This document shows, piece by piece, positions 42,400 through 51,718 of a DNA stretch of 53,097 nt. A program made the translations under genes and the position numbers. The notes under the pieces were generated by a model, which saw nothing but the letters and a program-made list of their open reading frames with translations, ran no database searches and was not told the DNA's origin. Origin of the DNA: an uncultured bacterium (GTDB lineage: Bacteria > Bacteroidota > Bacteroidia > Bacteroidales > Bacteroidaceae); NCBI GenBank assembly GCA_905215575.1, contig CAJMQV010000006.1, positions 1-53,097 on the forward strand, written 5' to 3'. Position 1 is the first letter of the stretch, and the number at the start of each line of letters is the position of its first letter.

Positions 42400-43275
42400 A
42401 TGATACAGTCAATGACAGGTTACGGCAAAGCTACAGCCGTATATAACGGAAAGAAAATAAACATCGAAATCAAATCACTCAACAGTAAGGCACTCGATCT
42501 GTCTACACGCATCGCATCACTCTATCGTGAAAAGGAGATCGAAATCCGGGCGCTCATCGCCGCAACTCTGGAACGCGGAAAAGTGGACTTCAGCCTGTGG
42601 GTGGAGAAAGACGAAAATCTGAGCGCCACTCCGATCAACGCAGCCATACTGGAAAACTATTACAAGCAGATCCAGACCATCAGCAGCGAGCGCAATATTC
42701 CACTGCCGAACGACTGGTTTGCCACCCTGCTGCGCATGCCGGACGTGCTGACCCGCGCCGAAGTGGAAGAGCTGACCGACGAGGAATGGGCTGCCGTGAA
42801 GAAGGGTATCGAAGAAGCGCTTCAGAAACTGGTGGACTTCCGCAAACAGGAAGGTGCCGCACTCTACAAGAAATTCTCAGAAAAGCTGGACAATATCGCC
42901 GCTCTGCTGCAAAGCATCGAGCCGTATGAAAAGAGCCGTACCGAAAAGATACGCCAGCGTATCATCGACGGCCTGAACTCCATTCCGGAAGTGGAATACG
43001 ACCGCAACCGTCTGGAGCAGGAGATGATCTACTACATCGAGAAACTGGATATCAATGAGGAGAAACAGCGACTGGCCAACCACCTGAAATATTTCCGGGA
43101 GACCATGGACCAGGGACACGGACAGGGCAAGAAACTGGGCTTTATCGCTCAAGAAATGGGACGTGAAATCAACACCACCGGCAGCAAGAGCAACCAGGCG
43201 GAAATGCAGCAGATCGTGGTGAAGATGAAGGACGAACTGGAACAGATCAAGGAACAGGTACTGAACGTGATGTAA
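42400..43275 (+). CDS. YicC/YloC family endoribonuclease
   Basis: 291 residues. The N-terminal YicC domain starts MIQSMTGYGKA and includes the family stretch IEIKSLNSKALDLSTRI; the C-terminal DUF1732 region carries EKQRLANHLKYFRETM and the highly conserved GKKLGFIAQEMGREINTTGSKSN. E. coli YicC is an RNase that affects small RNA levels, and I infer the same type of activity. It is upstream of gmk by 25 bp, the same order as in many bacteria (yicC near gmk). Confidence 0.93.
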   Translation: MIQSMTGYGKATAVYNGKKINIEIKSLNSKALDLSTRIASLYREKEIEIRALIAATLERGKVDFSLWVEKDENLSATPINAAILENYYKQIQTISSERNIPLPNDWFATLLRMPDVLTRAEVEELTDEEWAAVKKGIEEALQKLVDFRKQEGAALYKKFSEKLDNIAALLQSIEPYEKSRTEKIRQRIIDGLNSIPEVEYDRNRLEQEMIYYIEKLDINEEKQRLANHLKYFRETMDQGHGQGKKLGFIAQEMGREINTTGSKSNQAEMQQIVVKMKDELEQIKEQVLNVM

Positions 43276-43300
43276 CAAACACCGGAAAAGAAGCAAGCTT

Positions 43301-43867
43301 ATGAAAGGAAAAATCATCATCTTTTCCGCTCCCAGCGGAAGCGGAAAGAGCACCATCATCAATTTTCTGATGCAGCAGAACCTGAATCTGGCATTCAGCA
43401 TCAGCGCCACCAGCCGTCCGCCGCGCGGCACCGAGCAGCACGGAGTGGAATATTTCTTCCTCACCCCGGAGGACTTCCGCCAGCGCATCGCCAACGGCGA
43501 GTTTCTGGAATACGAGGAAGTGTATAAAGACCGTTTCTACGGCACCCTGAAGGAACAGGTGGAGAAACAGCTGGAGAAAGGACAGAATGTGGTGCTCGAC
43601 GTGGACGTAAAGGGCGGATGCAACATCAAGAACTATTACGGCAACCGCGCCCTGAGCATCTTTATCCAGCCGCCTTCCATTGAGGCTCTGCGCCAGCGTC
43701 TGAACGGACGAGGCACCGACTCGCCCGAAGTGATCGAGGACCGTATTGCCCGTGCCGAATATGAACTGGGCTTTGCCGACAAGTTCGACACCGTGGTGGT
43801 CAACGACGATCTGGAGAAAGCGCAACAGGAGGCATTGCAGATCCTGAAAGACTTTCTGAACGAATAA
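43301..43867 (+). CDS. gmk: Guanylate kinase
   Basis: 188 residues; phosphorylates GMP to GDP. P-loop SAPSGSGKSTI is at 9-19, the GMP-binding region is SATSRPPRGTEQHGVEYFF at about 36-54, and a C-terminal lid helix follows. Length is normal. It completes, together with guaB in this window, part of the guanine nucleotide route. The next gene starts 33 bp later. Confidence 0.96.
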   Translation: MKGKIIIFSAPSGSGKSTIINFLMQQNLNLAFSISATSRPPRGTEQHGVEYFFLTPEDFRQRIANGEFLEYEEVYKDRFYGTLKEQVEKQLEKGQNVVLDVDVKGGCNIKNYYGNRALSIFIQPPSIEALRQRLNGRGTDSPEVIEDRIARAEYELGFADKFDTVVVNDDLEKAQQEALQILKDFLNE

Positions 43868-43900
43868 AACAAACAGACAACGGTAAAAAAGTCATTCATC

Positions 43901-44128
43901 ATGAACAAGCAGAACATCGACCGAAATCTGACTTACAGCGCATTGCTGTGTGTCCTGTGTCTGGCCTTAGGACTGGTGTGCCTGTGGCTGCGCCTGTTGG
44001 AACTGGCCGCCATCATGGCCATCTTAGCTCTCTTCGAAGGCCTTATCTTCGGCATCTGGTTCCGTCGCAAGAAACGGGCCGAAAAGAAAGGAACGGAATC
44101 TATCTTCGATAAAAAACAGAAGCAATGA
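43901..44128 (+). CDS. Small two-span membrane protein, unknown function
   Basis: 75 residues. Two hydrophobic stretches separated by a short turn (ALLCVLCLALGLVCLWL, then LELAAIMAILALFEGLIFGIWF) suggest a helical hairpin in the membrane, with a strongly basic C-terminal tail (RRKKRAEKKG) expected in the cytoplasm. I recognise no family. The stop overlaps the nadD start as ATGA, so it is translated in step with nadD; the spacing to gmk is 33 bp. Confidence 0.75.
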   Translation: MNKQNIDRNLTYSALLCVLCLALGLVCLWLRLLELAAIMAILALFEGLIFGIWFRRKKRAEKKGTESIFDKKQKQ

Positions 44129-44703
44129 TCCGTACCGGCATCTATGGAGGATCGTTCAATCCGATCCATCGGGGACATATCGAATTAGGGGAGTTTATCT
44201 GCCAAAACGGCTATGTGGACGAACTCTGGTTTCTGGTATCTCCTCAGAACCCGTTCAAGAAACAGGCCACGGACCTGCTGGATGACAACCGGAGACTGGA
44301 ACTGGCACGGGTGGCGGTGCAGGATAACCCGCAACTGAAAGTTTGCGATCTGGAATTCCGTCTGCCCCGCCCCTCGTATATGTATAAAACCCTGGAAGCG
44401 CTCGACCGGGAATATCCCGACCGACAGTTTGTGCTGATCATCGGTGCCGACAACTGGCTGGCATTCGACCGCTGGGCCGAATACCGCACTCTGTTGGAGC
44501 ACTACGAGATTTTAGTATTTCCACGCAGCGGCTATCCGATCGACCCGGTAAGCCTGCCTTCGGGCGTACGGCTGCTGCCCTCGCCCATCATCGACATCAG
44601 CGCCACGGAAATACGCCGGCGGCTGCAACAGGGCGAAGATGCTTCGGAACTGCTCACTCCGGCTGTGTGGCAACAGATACAAAAGGAGAAAGACTATCAA
44701 TAA
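44125..44703 (+). CDS. nadD: Nicotinate-nucleotide adenylyltransferase NadD
   Basis: 192 residues; makes deamido-NAD from nicotinate mononucleotide and ATP. The nucleotidyltransferase motif GGSFNPIHRGH is at about 7-17, and the C-terminal PIIDISATEIRRRLQQG carries the family ISxTxIR signature. Length is standard. It is coupled to the upstream membrane protein by an ATGA overlap and precedes the MORN gene by 25 bp. Confidence 0.94.
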   Translation: MIRTGIYGGSFNPIHRGHIELGEFICQNGYVDELWFLVSPQNPFKKQATDLLDDNRRLELARVAVQDNPQLKVCDLEFRLPRPSYMYKTLEALDREYPDRQFVLIIGADNWLAFDRWAEYRTLLEHYEILVFPRSGYPIDPVSLPSGVRLLPSPIIDISATEIRRRLQQGEDASELLTPAVWQQIQKEKDYQ

Positions 44704-44728
44704 AATGATTCACCCCTAAAAAACCTGA

Positions 44729-45388
44729 ATGATGAGAAAATGGCTATTATGCGCTGCGATGTGTTTCTGTCTGGAAGGATTCGCCCAGAAAGCACCGGTG
44801 GCAAGATATGAGGAGATCCCTGCCGAGGTGTATCAGTTGGTACTGGACCACACGGCCCTGTTCCCCTACATGATCTATGAAAGTGCGGAGGGTACTTACC
44901 GCGGACAGGTCTCGCCCGAAGTTCAGTTCTATGGCTACGGGAACTTCAAGAGCGGAGTGTATGAACAGACCGGATTATACCGGAAAGGTAAGTTCATCTA
45001 CGGTATCACCACCAATGCGGAGTATGCCATTGTGGGCAGCAACGACCATTATGCCGCCTATAATCTGAAATCAGGCAAACTGGAATACATCTACCGCAAC
45101 CGGGAAAAGATGCTGATCGACGGGGCTGATCTGGAGGAATATCAGTTCATGGCGCTGAACTATGCCAACGGCGACCGTTATGTGGGCGAACTGATGAACG
45201 GACAGCGGCACGGCTACGGCATTTACTACTACAAGAACGGACGGGTATGGTTCGGACAATACCGTCAGGGAGTGCGCCAGGGATTCGGCGCTCTGTTCCT
45301 GCCCGAAAACCAGCTGAAGATCGGCGAATGGAACGGCGAAGAGGAAGTGCGGGTGATCGGTCTGAAAACTTTCAAGGCCAGAAGATAA
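44729..45388 (+). CDS. Secreted MORN-repeat protein
   Basis: 219 residues with a signal peptide (MMRKWLLCAAMCFCLEGFAQ). The C-terminal half has MORN-type repeats: YANGDRYVGELMNGQRHGYG, then YYKNGRVWFGQYRQGVRQGFG and a final LPENQLKIGEWNGEE. MORN units form elongated beta-ribbon scaffolds that bind proteins or lipids; in the periplasm or outer membrane of Bacteroidota their role is unknown. The N-terminal half has no recognised domain. It closes the operon before a 26-bp hairpin terminator. Confidence 0.82.
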   Translation: MMRKWLLCAAMCFCLEGFAQKAPVARYEEIPAEVYQLVLDHTALFPYMIYESAEGTYRGQVSPEVQFYGYGNFKSGVYEQTGLYRKGKFIYGITTNAEYAIVGSNDHYAAYNLKSGKLEYIYRNREKMLIDGADLEEYQFMALNYANGDRYVGELMNGQRHGYGIYYYKNGRVWFGQYRQGVRQGFGALFLPENQLKIGEWNGEEEVRVIGLKTFKARR

Positions 45389-45412
45389 GCGAAAAAAAAC
45401 TGTTCAAGAACA

Positions 45413-45468
45413 ACATAAATAAATTGCCCCGATGATTTTTGGAAATCATCGGGGCAATTTATTTATGT
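45413..45468. terminator. Bidirectional terminator between the MORN gene and ispF
   Basis: Perfect 26-bp inverted repeat (45413-45438 and 45443-45468) around a 4-nt TTGG loop. The GC core CCCCGATG/CATCGGGG has AT-rich flanks giving U-rich tails in both directions. It serves converging genes that end at 45388 (+) and 45482 (-). Confidence 0.92.
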
Positions 45469-45481
45469 GATCGGGACGTTT

Positions 45482-45964
45482 TTAGTTTTTCTCCAACAGA
45501 ACCGTGGCATAGGCGGAAATGCCTTCCTCACGGCCTGTAAAGCCTAACTTCTCGGTAGTGGTTGCCTTGATGGACACATCGTCGGCATCCACGCCCATCA
45601 CCTGCGCCAGACACTCCTGCATGGCAGGAATATGCACCTTGAGTTTGGGACGCTCGGCACAAACGGTAATGTCGGCATTACCGAACTCATATCCCTTGCC
45701 TCGCACCAACTTCATGGTTTCAGCCAGCAGAATCTTGCTGTCGATATTGTGAAACTTTTCGGAAGTATCGGGGAAATGATAACCGATATCACGCATATTG
45801 GCTGCGCCTAAGATAGCGTCGCACAAAGCGTGGATCAGCACATCGGCATCACTATGGCCCAACAGGCCTTTTTCATGCTCCAGGCGGATGCCGCCCAGCC
45901 ACAGCTCACGCCCTTCGACCAGACGGTGAACATCGAATCCGAAACCTACTCGTATTTTTGCCAT
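45482..45964 (-). CDS. ispF: 2-C-methyl-D-erythritol 2,4-cyclodiphosphate synthase IspF
   Basis: 160 residues; cyclises CDP-ME-2P in the MEP pathway. Zinc ligands D11 and H13 (GFGFDVHRL) and H45 (ADVLIHAL) are all present, along with GHSDAD, the FPDTSEKF loop and the C-terminal KATTTEKLGFTGREEG. Length matches the family. It follows porV by 28 bp, so its message probably comes from the FAH-porU-porV promoter; the porU-porV-ispF order is also known from Porphyromonas gingivalis. Confidence 0.97.
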   Translation of the reverse strand: MAKIRVGFGFDVHRLVEGRELWLGGIRLEHEKGLLGHSDADVLIHALCDAILGAANMRDIGYHFPDTSEKFHNIDSKILLAETMKLVRGKGYEFGNADITVCAERPKLKVHIPAMQECLAQVMGVDADDVSIKATTTEKLGFTGREEGISAYATVLLEKN

Positions 45965-45992
45965 AAATCGTTTTCCTTTTTCTGATGATACA

Positions 45993-47171
45993 TTAGCGAC
46001 GACGACCGAAGAGATCCTTCATGCCGTCAAGATCAAAGCCTAAAGTAAAGCGCAGGGTCTGGTCCAGCGGATTACTCTGCGCCGTGGAAATCACATAGGC
46101 ACAGTCGAGCGAGAACACGCTCATGCGGAAACCGGCACCTGCGGTGAAATACTTGCGATTACCCTTGTTGGCACTCTCATGATGATATCCGCCACGCAGG
46201 ATGAAACGGTCGTTGTAAGAGTACTCGGCTCCCACACTCCACTGGATTTCCTGCATCTCTTCCTTAAATCCTCCGGGCGCGTCGCTGAAGCTCTTGAAGA
46301 TTCCGGAAATGGGCGAAAGGTCATAATAATCTTTCTGCAGACGCTGCTGATAGTCTTCATTGGTCTCCTCATCTCCCTGAATAGGATAAGTAGGCACCAA
46401 CAGCTTGTTGACATCTGCCGCCAGAGAAATCTTGTTGTATTCGTTGAAAGGAATCAGGAAATTGATACCCATACGCAGATTCGTGGGAATAAACTCGGCA
46501 TTGTCATCACCTCCATAGGAGATTTTACTACCGATGTTGCTGATGTTCAAACCCCAACCGAAATTGCACTCACGGCTTCCGGCCATGAAGTATTTGTTGT
46601 AATACAAGGCAATATCTGCCGCAAAAGCCTTACCCGGAGAAGTTTCTTCGGTATAATCGTAGGTAATATCGGAATAGATGAAACGCATACCTACGGCTGC
46701 CGAGAAGTTTTCGCTCAGCATACGGGAGTAGGCAATATCGATAGACATTTCATAGGGATTGATGGTCATGTCCGAAGTCTGGTCCATACCGCTGGAAGTG
46801 GACACCTCACCCAAAGAGAAATAACGCAGAGAGGCACTCAGCGCCTGATAATCGCCGATGCGGTAGAAACCGCTCATGTAGGCCAGATTGATATCATTGA
46901 CCAGCTGGCGCAACCACGGAGTATAGTTGAGCGACACACCGGCACGACCGATGTTATACGGATACTTGGCCGGATTCCAGAACTGTGAGTTGACATCCGC
47001 CTCGGTAGCCGCACCGATATCTCCCATACCACCACCACGGGCATCCGGGGCAATGGACTGAGAGGTGACTCCGGTAGTGACCGGATTAAACATCGTTTCC
47101 TTATCTCCGTCCGCAAAAGCTGAGAGCGAAGCTCCCAACAGGGCGCAGAGCATAAATGACTTTTTGTTCAT
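45993..47171 (-). CDS. porV: PorV, type IX secretion outer-membrane shuttle protein
   Basis: 392 residues with a signal peptide (FMLCALLGASLSAFADG) and a FadL-like 14-strand barrel body. The conserved family opening after the signal, TSQSIAPDARGGGMGDIGAATEADVNSQFWNPAKYPY, is diagnostic of PorV/PorQ/LptO proteins. In type IX secretion PorV takes substrates from SprA and passes them to the PorU complex. The ending FTLGFDLDGMKDLFGRRR differs from a typical barrel end in its basic tail. It is 51 bp after porU. Confidence 0.9.
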   Translation of the reverse strand: MNKKSFMLCALLGASLSAFADGDKETMFNPVTTGVTSQSIAPDARGGGMGDIGAATEADVNSQFWNPAKYPYNIGRAGVSLNYTPWLRQLVNDINLAYMSGFYRIGDYQALSASLRYFSLGEVSTSSGMDQTSDMTINPYEMSIDIAYSRMLSENFSAAVGMRFIYSDITYDYTEETSPGKAFAADIALYYNKYFMAGSRECNFGWGLNISNIGSKISYGGDDNAEFIPTNLRMGINFLIPFNEYNKISLAADVNKLLVPTYPIQGDEETNEDYQQRLQKDYYDLSPISGIFKSFSDAPGGFKEEMQEIQWSVGAEYSYNDRFILRGGYHHESANKGNRKYFTAGAGFRMSVFSLDCAYVISTAQSNPLDQTLRFTLGFDLDGMKDLFGRRR

Positions 47172-47222
47172 ATATATTTTACTTTGTCGTTTTATTGCTT
47201 TTTTGATAACGGATATACGGGC

Positions 47223-50200
47223 TTATTTATTGCCCAATATAATGATTTTCTCGGTTTTCGAGGCTGACTTCACACCATCGGACGAAGTGATCACGGCCCG
47301 ATAGAGATATACACCGGTGCCCAAGCGTGCTCCGCCTCCGGCGGTCAGATTCCAAGGCACGGAATAAACGGCATCGCCGCTCACACCGCTCTCGGTATGC
47401 TGCCAGAGCTTGCGACCAGCAAAGTCCATCACTTCGATGGTAAAGTCGCAGGTCTCGCCTGGACGGTCGTAACAGAACACAAAGTTGGTAGTGGTACGCG
47501 CCGGATTCTGAGTGGCATACAGCTTGCTGATGTTCGGACTCAGACCGGGATCGACCTCAAATTCACACTCCACAACCGAACTGTTGTTCATCGTATCCCA
47601 GGCACGGAATTTCAGTTTATGTTTTCCGGCAGACAGCTGTGACAGCATATAGGTGACTGTTCCCTCCTGATAATCGCCGAACTCATTGACATAAGAACTG
47701 TTCAGATTATAGCTGGTAGACGGGTTGTCGTCGATAATCAACTCCAGATCATGACCGATTCCGTTTCCGGTGGTATTGATACCGCTCGGATCCTTGAGCG
47801 ACGCACGGAACATCGGAGCGGAATTGACACGCGCGCCAACCGGATTTTCGATATCATTGAGCCAGATACGGACTTCCGGTCCCAGCGTGTCGGTCAGCAG
47901 ATCGCTGCCGGTACCACCCACCACGAACTGCTCGCAGTAGCCGTTGGCTTCTTCCTGACGGTCGGCACTAAGGGCGTAGAACACCATACGGCCATTCTCA
48001 TCGGAATAGTTAATGTCGAGCGGTACAGGGAAGGTCATCGTGAAAGAGCCGCCCCGTATGGAATCAGTTCCGGAGAACAGGACCTTGTCGCGCGTAGTGA
48101 ACTTGAACGGAGTGGAAGCTCCGGCATTGTTCTTACAGGTGACATCCTGTTCGCTGTCGTAAACCTGTGCGGTAACAGAACCGGTAAAAGCCGGCACACG
48201 GGTGCCGTCCATAGCCTCGACATGACCGCTGATACGCGCCAGATTGCCGGCAGACAGATTCGGCAAAGAAGCGGCGTCTCCGGAAACGCTCTGGCCGTTG
48301 ATGGAATCGAGCACCACACGATAGGATGCCGAACCGATCATCAGAGCCGGATCGCCCAACAGGGCATAGTGCAGCTTGTTCTGTGTATTGTCAAAACCCA
48401 TGTTTCCGGAAGGATTGAGCAGACTGACTTTGGCCATACGCACCGCGTCGCCCAGACGATAACGGCGGCCGTTGTCGTCACGGCCCAACAGGTAATGGGT
48501 GAAATAACGGTGCATATACTCATTGTCGTCGGCATAAACCGTACGTGCCGTACCATAGAACGCCAAAGCGGCAGCCGACGGGTTCAGAATAGCCGTTTCA
48601 CCCACATTCTCCACACGACCGTCAAAAGGCATCACATCGCAGGCTGCCGTTACCCAAAGCGGCGTTTTGGTAGAGGTGAACTTCTTGAAGTCATCGAGCA
48701 ACAACACAAATTCATGTGAAAAACCGTAAGTGGCGGCATGACCGGTGTAATTCATCACCAGAGCGCCTTCGTCCATCTGACGAAGAATCTGGTCGTGCAC
48801 CTCAGGATAACTTTTACCGGTGGTGGAGGTCACCACGGAATAGGCATCCCAATAGATGCGGCGCAAATCGTACTCCGGATTATATTTCTCAATGTCCTGA
48901 GCAACTTTTTCGGCTGACTTCATATGTATGTTATCATCGCCGTCGTCACCCAACATGACAATGGTATTCTTCCAGGAACCGGCCTCGCGGTTTTCCATAT
49001 AGTTGATGGTCTTGTCTACCAGATTACGGGCATCCTGCTCCGTAGTGACCGGAAAACGTCCGACTCCCAGGTCAACCTTTTCCGTCACAAGGGATGCACC
49101 CTCACCATCGTCGAGCAAGCCGAAATAATCCTCCATCACATAACAGGCTACGGCGCTGAAAGAATCATCGGACTCATAGCAGAGCAGATAATCTTCGGGA
49201 GACTCCTGCTTCCAGGCGGTACACAGCATACGGTTGTCCCATGCCGCATCGCCGAACAGGAGCAGATAACGGGGAGCCTCGTCGGGCGTAGCCGCACGGT
49301 CGTAAAGCATCTTCATGAAACGACGGTAGGCTGTGGCATCGGGAGTACCGGAAGAGAATTCGTTATAGATCTGATCGGCACGAACCACCAAGACCTTCAT
49401 GCCGTCCTGACGGGCATGCGCTTCGGCCAGACGCTCAGCCTGAGTCATGAGTTTGCCGCTTTGGGGCACGATGATGACCATATCGATCAGACTGTCGATG
49501 GCATGGAGATTCTGGTTGGCCACCTCGCCGACATATTCGGGTTTTGGAAATGTGGCATCTACGTCCACGGCCACATAGTGTCCCAAAGAGTAATCATCCT
49601 GGAAATAATAATCCGTACCGTTTGACTTACCGGTCATCTGTACCGTGGGATGAAGCGAATCGCCCAGTCGCCATACCGAAAGATTGCGACCGGAAGGATT
49701 GGAGAGAGTAAAGCCTGTAGACGTGGTATTCTCATTCCGGAAATCCAAGAAAGCGTCGTCAATCTCCAATTTACGGGTATAGTTCAGTTCCAGAAAGTCC
49801 AGACGGGCATGATTGCCTTTTGTGGTAGTCAGCTTGACCGCCGTCTGATCTCCCTGAATATCTCCCTTCAGATTATAAGTACGTTCTGCCGCTGCGCCTT
49901 TGGTATAGGTGCTTAAGGCATCGATAGAAAAAGAGGTCTGCGCAGAACCGTTTACTTCCGGCTCCACGGTAGTACGGGTGCTGGCACCTGCCGAGAAAGC
50001 CACACGCAGCGTGGCTTCTTGACTGCCTCCTACCGCTCCGGGAGTGGACAGATTATAGGTCTGGGTATTGCCATTATAATAATCATAGGAATCGAAAAGA
50101 CGGCGACCTCCGGAATACCAGGCATATTCATCGCGCTCATAAAGCACCTGCTCGATGAACGTAGACACATTATTGCGTACGCTACCAGTATATTCGTCGG

Positions 50201-50999
50201 CGGTAGCAAAAGGCATTGGCGAGTCGCCCTCGGTCAGGAAATAACAGCCATAGGTGGCATAATTATTCACCGTGTGACGATAAAGTCCCGTAGTGGAACG
50301 AGCCCAGGACAGTGGTCCCCGGCCATAAAACAGCAGACCGTTCTTGCCGGAATACAGCGGCACCTCAGTCAGATCGTCATAATCCGTATCGGCATCGATC
50401 ACCTCGTTCTGAAGATGACCGCCATAGCCGTAGAGCTTGACTTTTGAGGGATCGTTGAAACCCATCTTCTTCAAGTCGGAAGCGGTGAGCATATAGACTC
50501 CGTCCTCGGACACGCGGATCTTGACCCAACGCCCCTCTGCCAGTACGGACGAAGCAGCATAGCGCTCGGACGCCGACTTGACCGAAGCGGCACGGCGCTG
50601 CGCCGTCTTGGCCTTGCGGTCAATCTGTATCCGACAACTGAGTATCTTATAATAGCGACCGTCACGACGGACAATCGGAATAAAACGGACATCAAGATAA
50701 CCCTGTTTGCGCGACACTCCTACCCGACTTTCCACTTCCGGAATTTCGGGAAGATCCTGCACCAAAGCGGAAAGACGCTCGGATTCGGAAGCCGTCAGAG
50801 GCTGCAGTTCGGGATAGGACACCGACACCTGATAATCATAGGACGCAAAATCGCTGTCGAGCGGAATGACTTCGGTGTAATGAGGCACTAAGGAGTCAAT
50901 ATGCAGAATATCCCAATCCAGATGCGTGAAATCCTGTGCCCGCCCCACAAGAGCCGTGCTGAAAAGAAGGATTCCGGGAAGTAAATGTCTGAGTTTCAT
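47223..50999 (-). CDS. porU: PorU, type IX secretion sortase (C25 gingipain-like)
   Basis: 1,258 residues with a signal peptide (LLPGILLFSTALVGRAQ). The caspase-like peptidase C25 domain has its catalytic His in NYTGHA (H754) and Cys in TAACDVMPFD (C787); the 33-residue separation equals that in RgpB. Family motif VGRFPVTTEQDARNLVDKTI occurs just before. The C-terminus is a type IX sorting-type domain (about 1170-1258), with VMDFAGRKLWQ, a GTGVYLYRAVI strand and the terminal KTEKIIIL. PorU removes this kind of domain from other cargo and attaches them to anionic LPS, while keeping its own. It starts one base past the FAH gene. Confidence 0.92.
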   Translation of the reverse strand: MKLRHLLPGILLFSTALVGRAQDFTHLDWDILHIDSLVPHYTEVIPLDSDFASYDYQVSVSYPELQPLTASESERLSALVQDLPEIPEVESRVGVSRKQGYLDVRFIPIVRRDGRYYKILSCRIQIDRKAKTAQRRAASVKSASERYAASSVLAEGRWVKIRVSEDGVYMLTASDLKKMGFNDPSKVKLYGYGGHLQNEVIDADTDYDDLTEVPLYSGKNGLLFYGRGPLSWARSTTGLYRHTVNNYATYGCYFLTEGDSPMPFATADEYTGSVRNNVSTFIEQVLYERDEYAWYSGGRRLFDSYDYYNGNTQTYNLSTPGAVGGSQEATLRVAFSAGASTRTTVEPEVNGSAQTSFSIDALSTYTKGAAAERTYNLKGDIQGDQTAVKLTTTKGNHARLDFLELNYTRKLEIDDAFLDFRNENTTSTGFTLSNPSGRNLSVWRLGDSLHPTVQMTGKSNGTDYYFQDDYSLGHYVAVDVDATFPKPEYVGEVANQNLHAIDSLIDMVIIVPQSGKLMTQAERLAEAHARQDGMKVLVVRADQIYNEFSSGTPDATAYRRFMKMLYDRAATPDEAPRYLLLFGDAAWDNRMLCTAWKQESPEDYLLCYESDDSFSAVACYVMEDYFGLLDDGEGASLVTEKVDLGVGRFPVTTEQDARNLVDKTINYMENREAGSWKNTIVMLGDDGDDNIHMKSAEKVAQDIEKYNPEYDLRRIYWDAYSVVTSTTGKSYPEVHDQILRQMDEGALVMNYTGHAATYGFSHEFVLLLDDFKKFTSTKTPLWVTAACDVMPFDGRVENVGETAILNPSAAALAFYGTARTVYADDNEYMHRYFTHYLLGRDDNGRRYRLGDAVRMAKVSLLNPSGNMGFDNTQNKLHYALLGDPALMIGSASYRVVLDSINGQSVSGDAASLPNLSAGNLARISGHVEAMDGTRVPAFTGSVTAQVYDSEQDVTCKNNAGASTPFKFTTRDKVLFSGTDSIRGGSFTMTFPVPLDINYSDENGRMVFYALSADRQEEANGYCEQFVVGGTGSDLLTDTLGPEVRIWLNDIENPVGARVNSAPMFRASLKDPSGINTTGNGIGHDLELIIDDNPSTSYNLNSSYVNEFGDYQEGTVTYMLSQLSAGKHKLKFRAWDTMNNSSVVECEFEVDPGLSPNISKLYATQNPARTTTNFVFCYDRPGETCDFTIEVMDFAGRKLWQHTESGVSGDAVYSVPWNLTAGGGARLGTGVYLYRAVITSSDGVKSASKTEKIIILGNK

Positions 51000-51000
51000 T

Positions 51001-51618
51001 TTATTTTACATTAAAGGAAAGGACCTTGCGTCCTTCGATATAACCATCCAAATGCTGATCTATCGCTACCGGACCGACTCCTACAGGAGTGCCGGTAAAA
51101 ATCAGATCGCCGATTTTCAGAGTAAAGAAACGGCTCACGTAGGCGATGATCTGATCTACGGTATAGAGCATGTCGCCGGTGTATCCACGCTGTACGGTGG
51201 TGCCGTCAATATCCAGATGAAAATTCAGATTCTGAATGGCGGGCAGCTCACCGACCGGAACAAAATCACCAATCACGGCAGAGTTGTCGAAAGCCTTGGA
51301 AAGCTCCCAGGGCTTGCCCTCGGCACGAAGACGCTGCTGCAGATCGCGCGCCGTGAAATCAATGCCCACCGTAACGGCATCATAATACCGGTGTGCAAAA
51401 CGCTCGGCAATGTTCTTTCCCAAACGGCAGATGCGGACCACCAGTTCGGTTTCGTACTCGCAACGCTGTGTGAAATCGGGAATAAAGAACGGCTTGCTGT
51501 CTTTGAGCAATGCGGAATCCGGCTTGATGAATATCACAGGCTCTTCCGGTTTATATAACGTACCGTCGAGCTCTTTATTGTGTTCGGCATAGTTCATGCC
51601 CACTGCTAATATCTTCAT
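51001..51618 (-). CDS. Fumarylacetoacetate hydrolase family protein
   Basis: 205 residues, FAH/HpaG fold. The N-terminus MKILAVGMNYAEHNKEL, metal ligands in YETELVVRI and GIDFTARDLQ, and the C-terminal LIFTGTPVGVGPV pattern are characteristic. Members include acylpyruvate hydrolases and oxaloacetate decarboxylases; the exact substrate is not told by sequence. It leads the porU-porV-ispF operon, which gives no metabolic hint. Confidence 0.9.
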   Translation of the reverse strand: MKILAVGMNYAEHNKELDGTLYKPEEPVIFIKPDSALLKDSKPFFIPDFTQRCEYETELVVRICRLGKNIAERFAHRYYDAVTVGIDFTARDLQQRLRAEGKPWELSKAFDNSAVIGDFVPVGELPAIQNLNFHLDIDGTTVQRGYTGDMLYTVDQIIAYVSRFFTLKIGDLIFTGTPVGVGPVAIDQHLDGYIEGRKVLSFNVK

Positions 51619-51644
51619 TTTTTTCGTTTTATCCGTTTAGAATA

Positions 51645-51652
51645 CAAAAATA
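51645..51652 (-). promoter_or_regulatory. -7 box of the FAH-porU-porV-ispF operon
   Basis: TATTTTTG on the minus strand; start near 51639, about 20 nt before the FAH ATG. No -33 TTTG is found at the usual distance. As no other good box is seen before 45482, it may drive all four genes. Confidence 0.58.
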
Positions 51653-51718
51653 AGACAAATCCGGAAAAAAACGGAGGGACAGAAGCAGGAAAATGAAAGA
51701 AAGGGACGAAAAAGAAAC

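Noticed and set aside
47751..48719. 322-codon open frame on the plus strand
   Set aside because: Antisense to the catalytic domain of porU; low-quality composition and no recognisable family.
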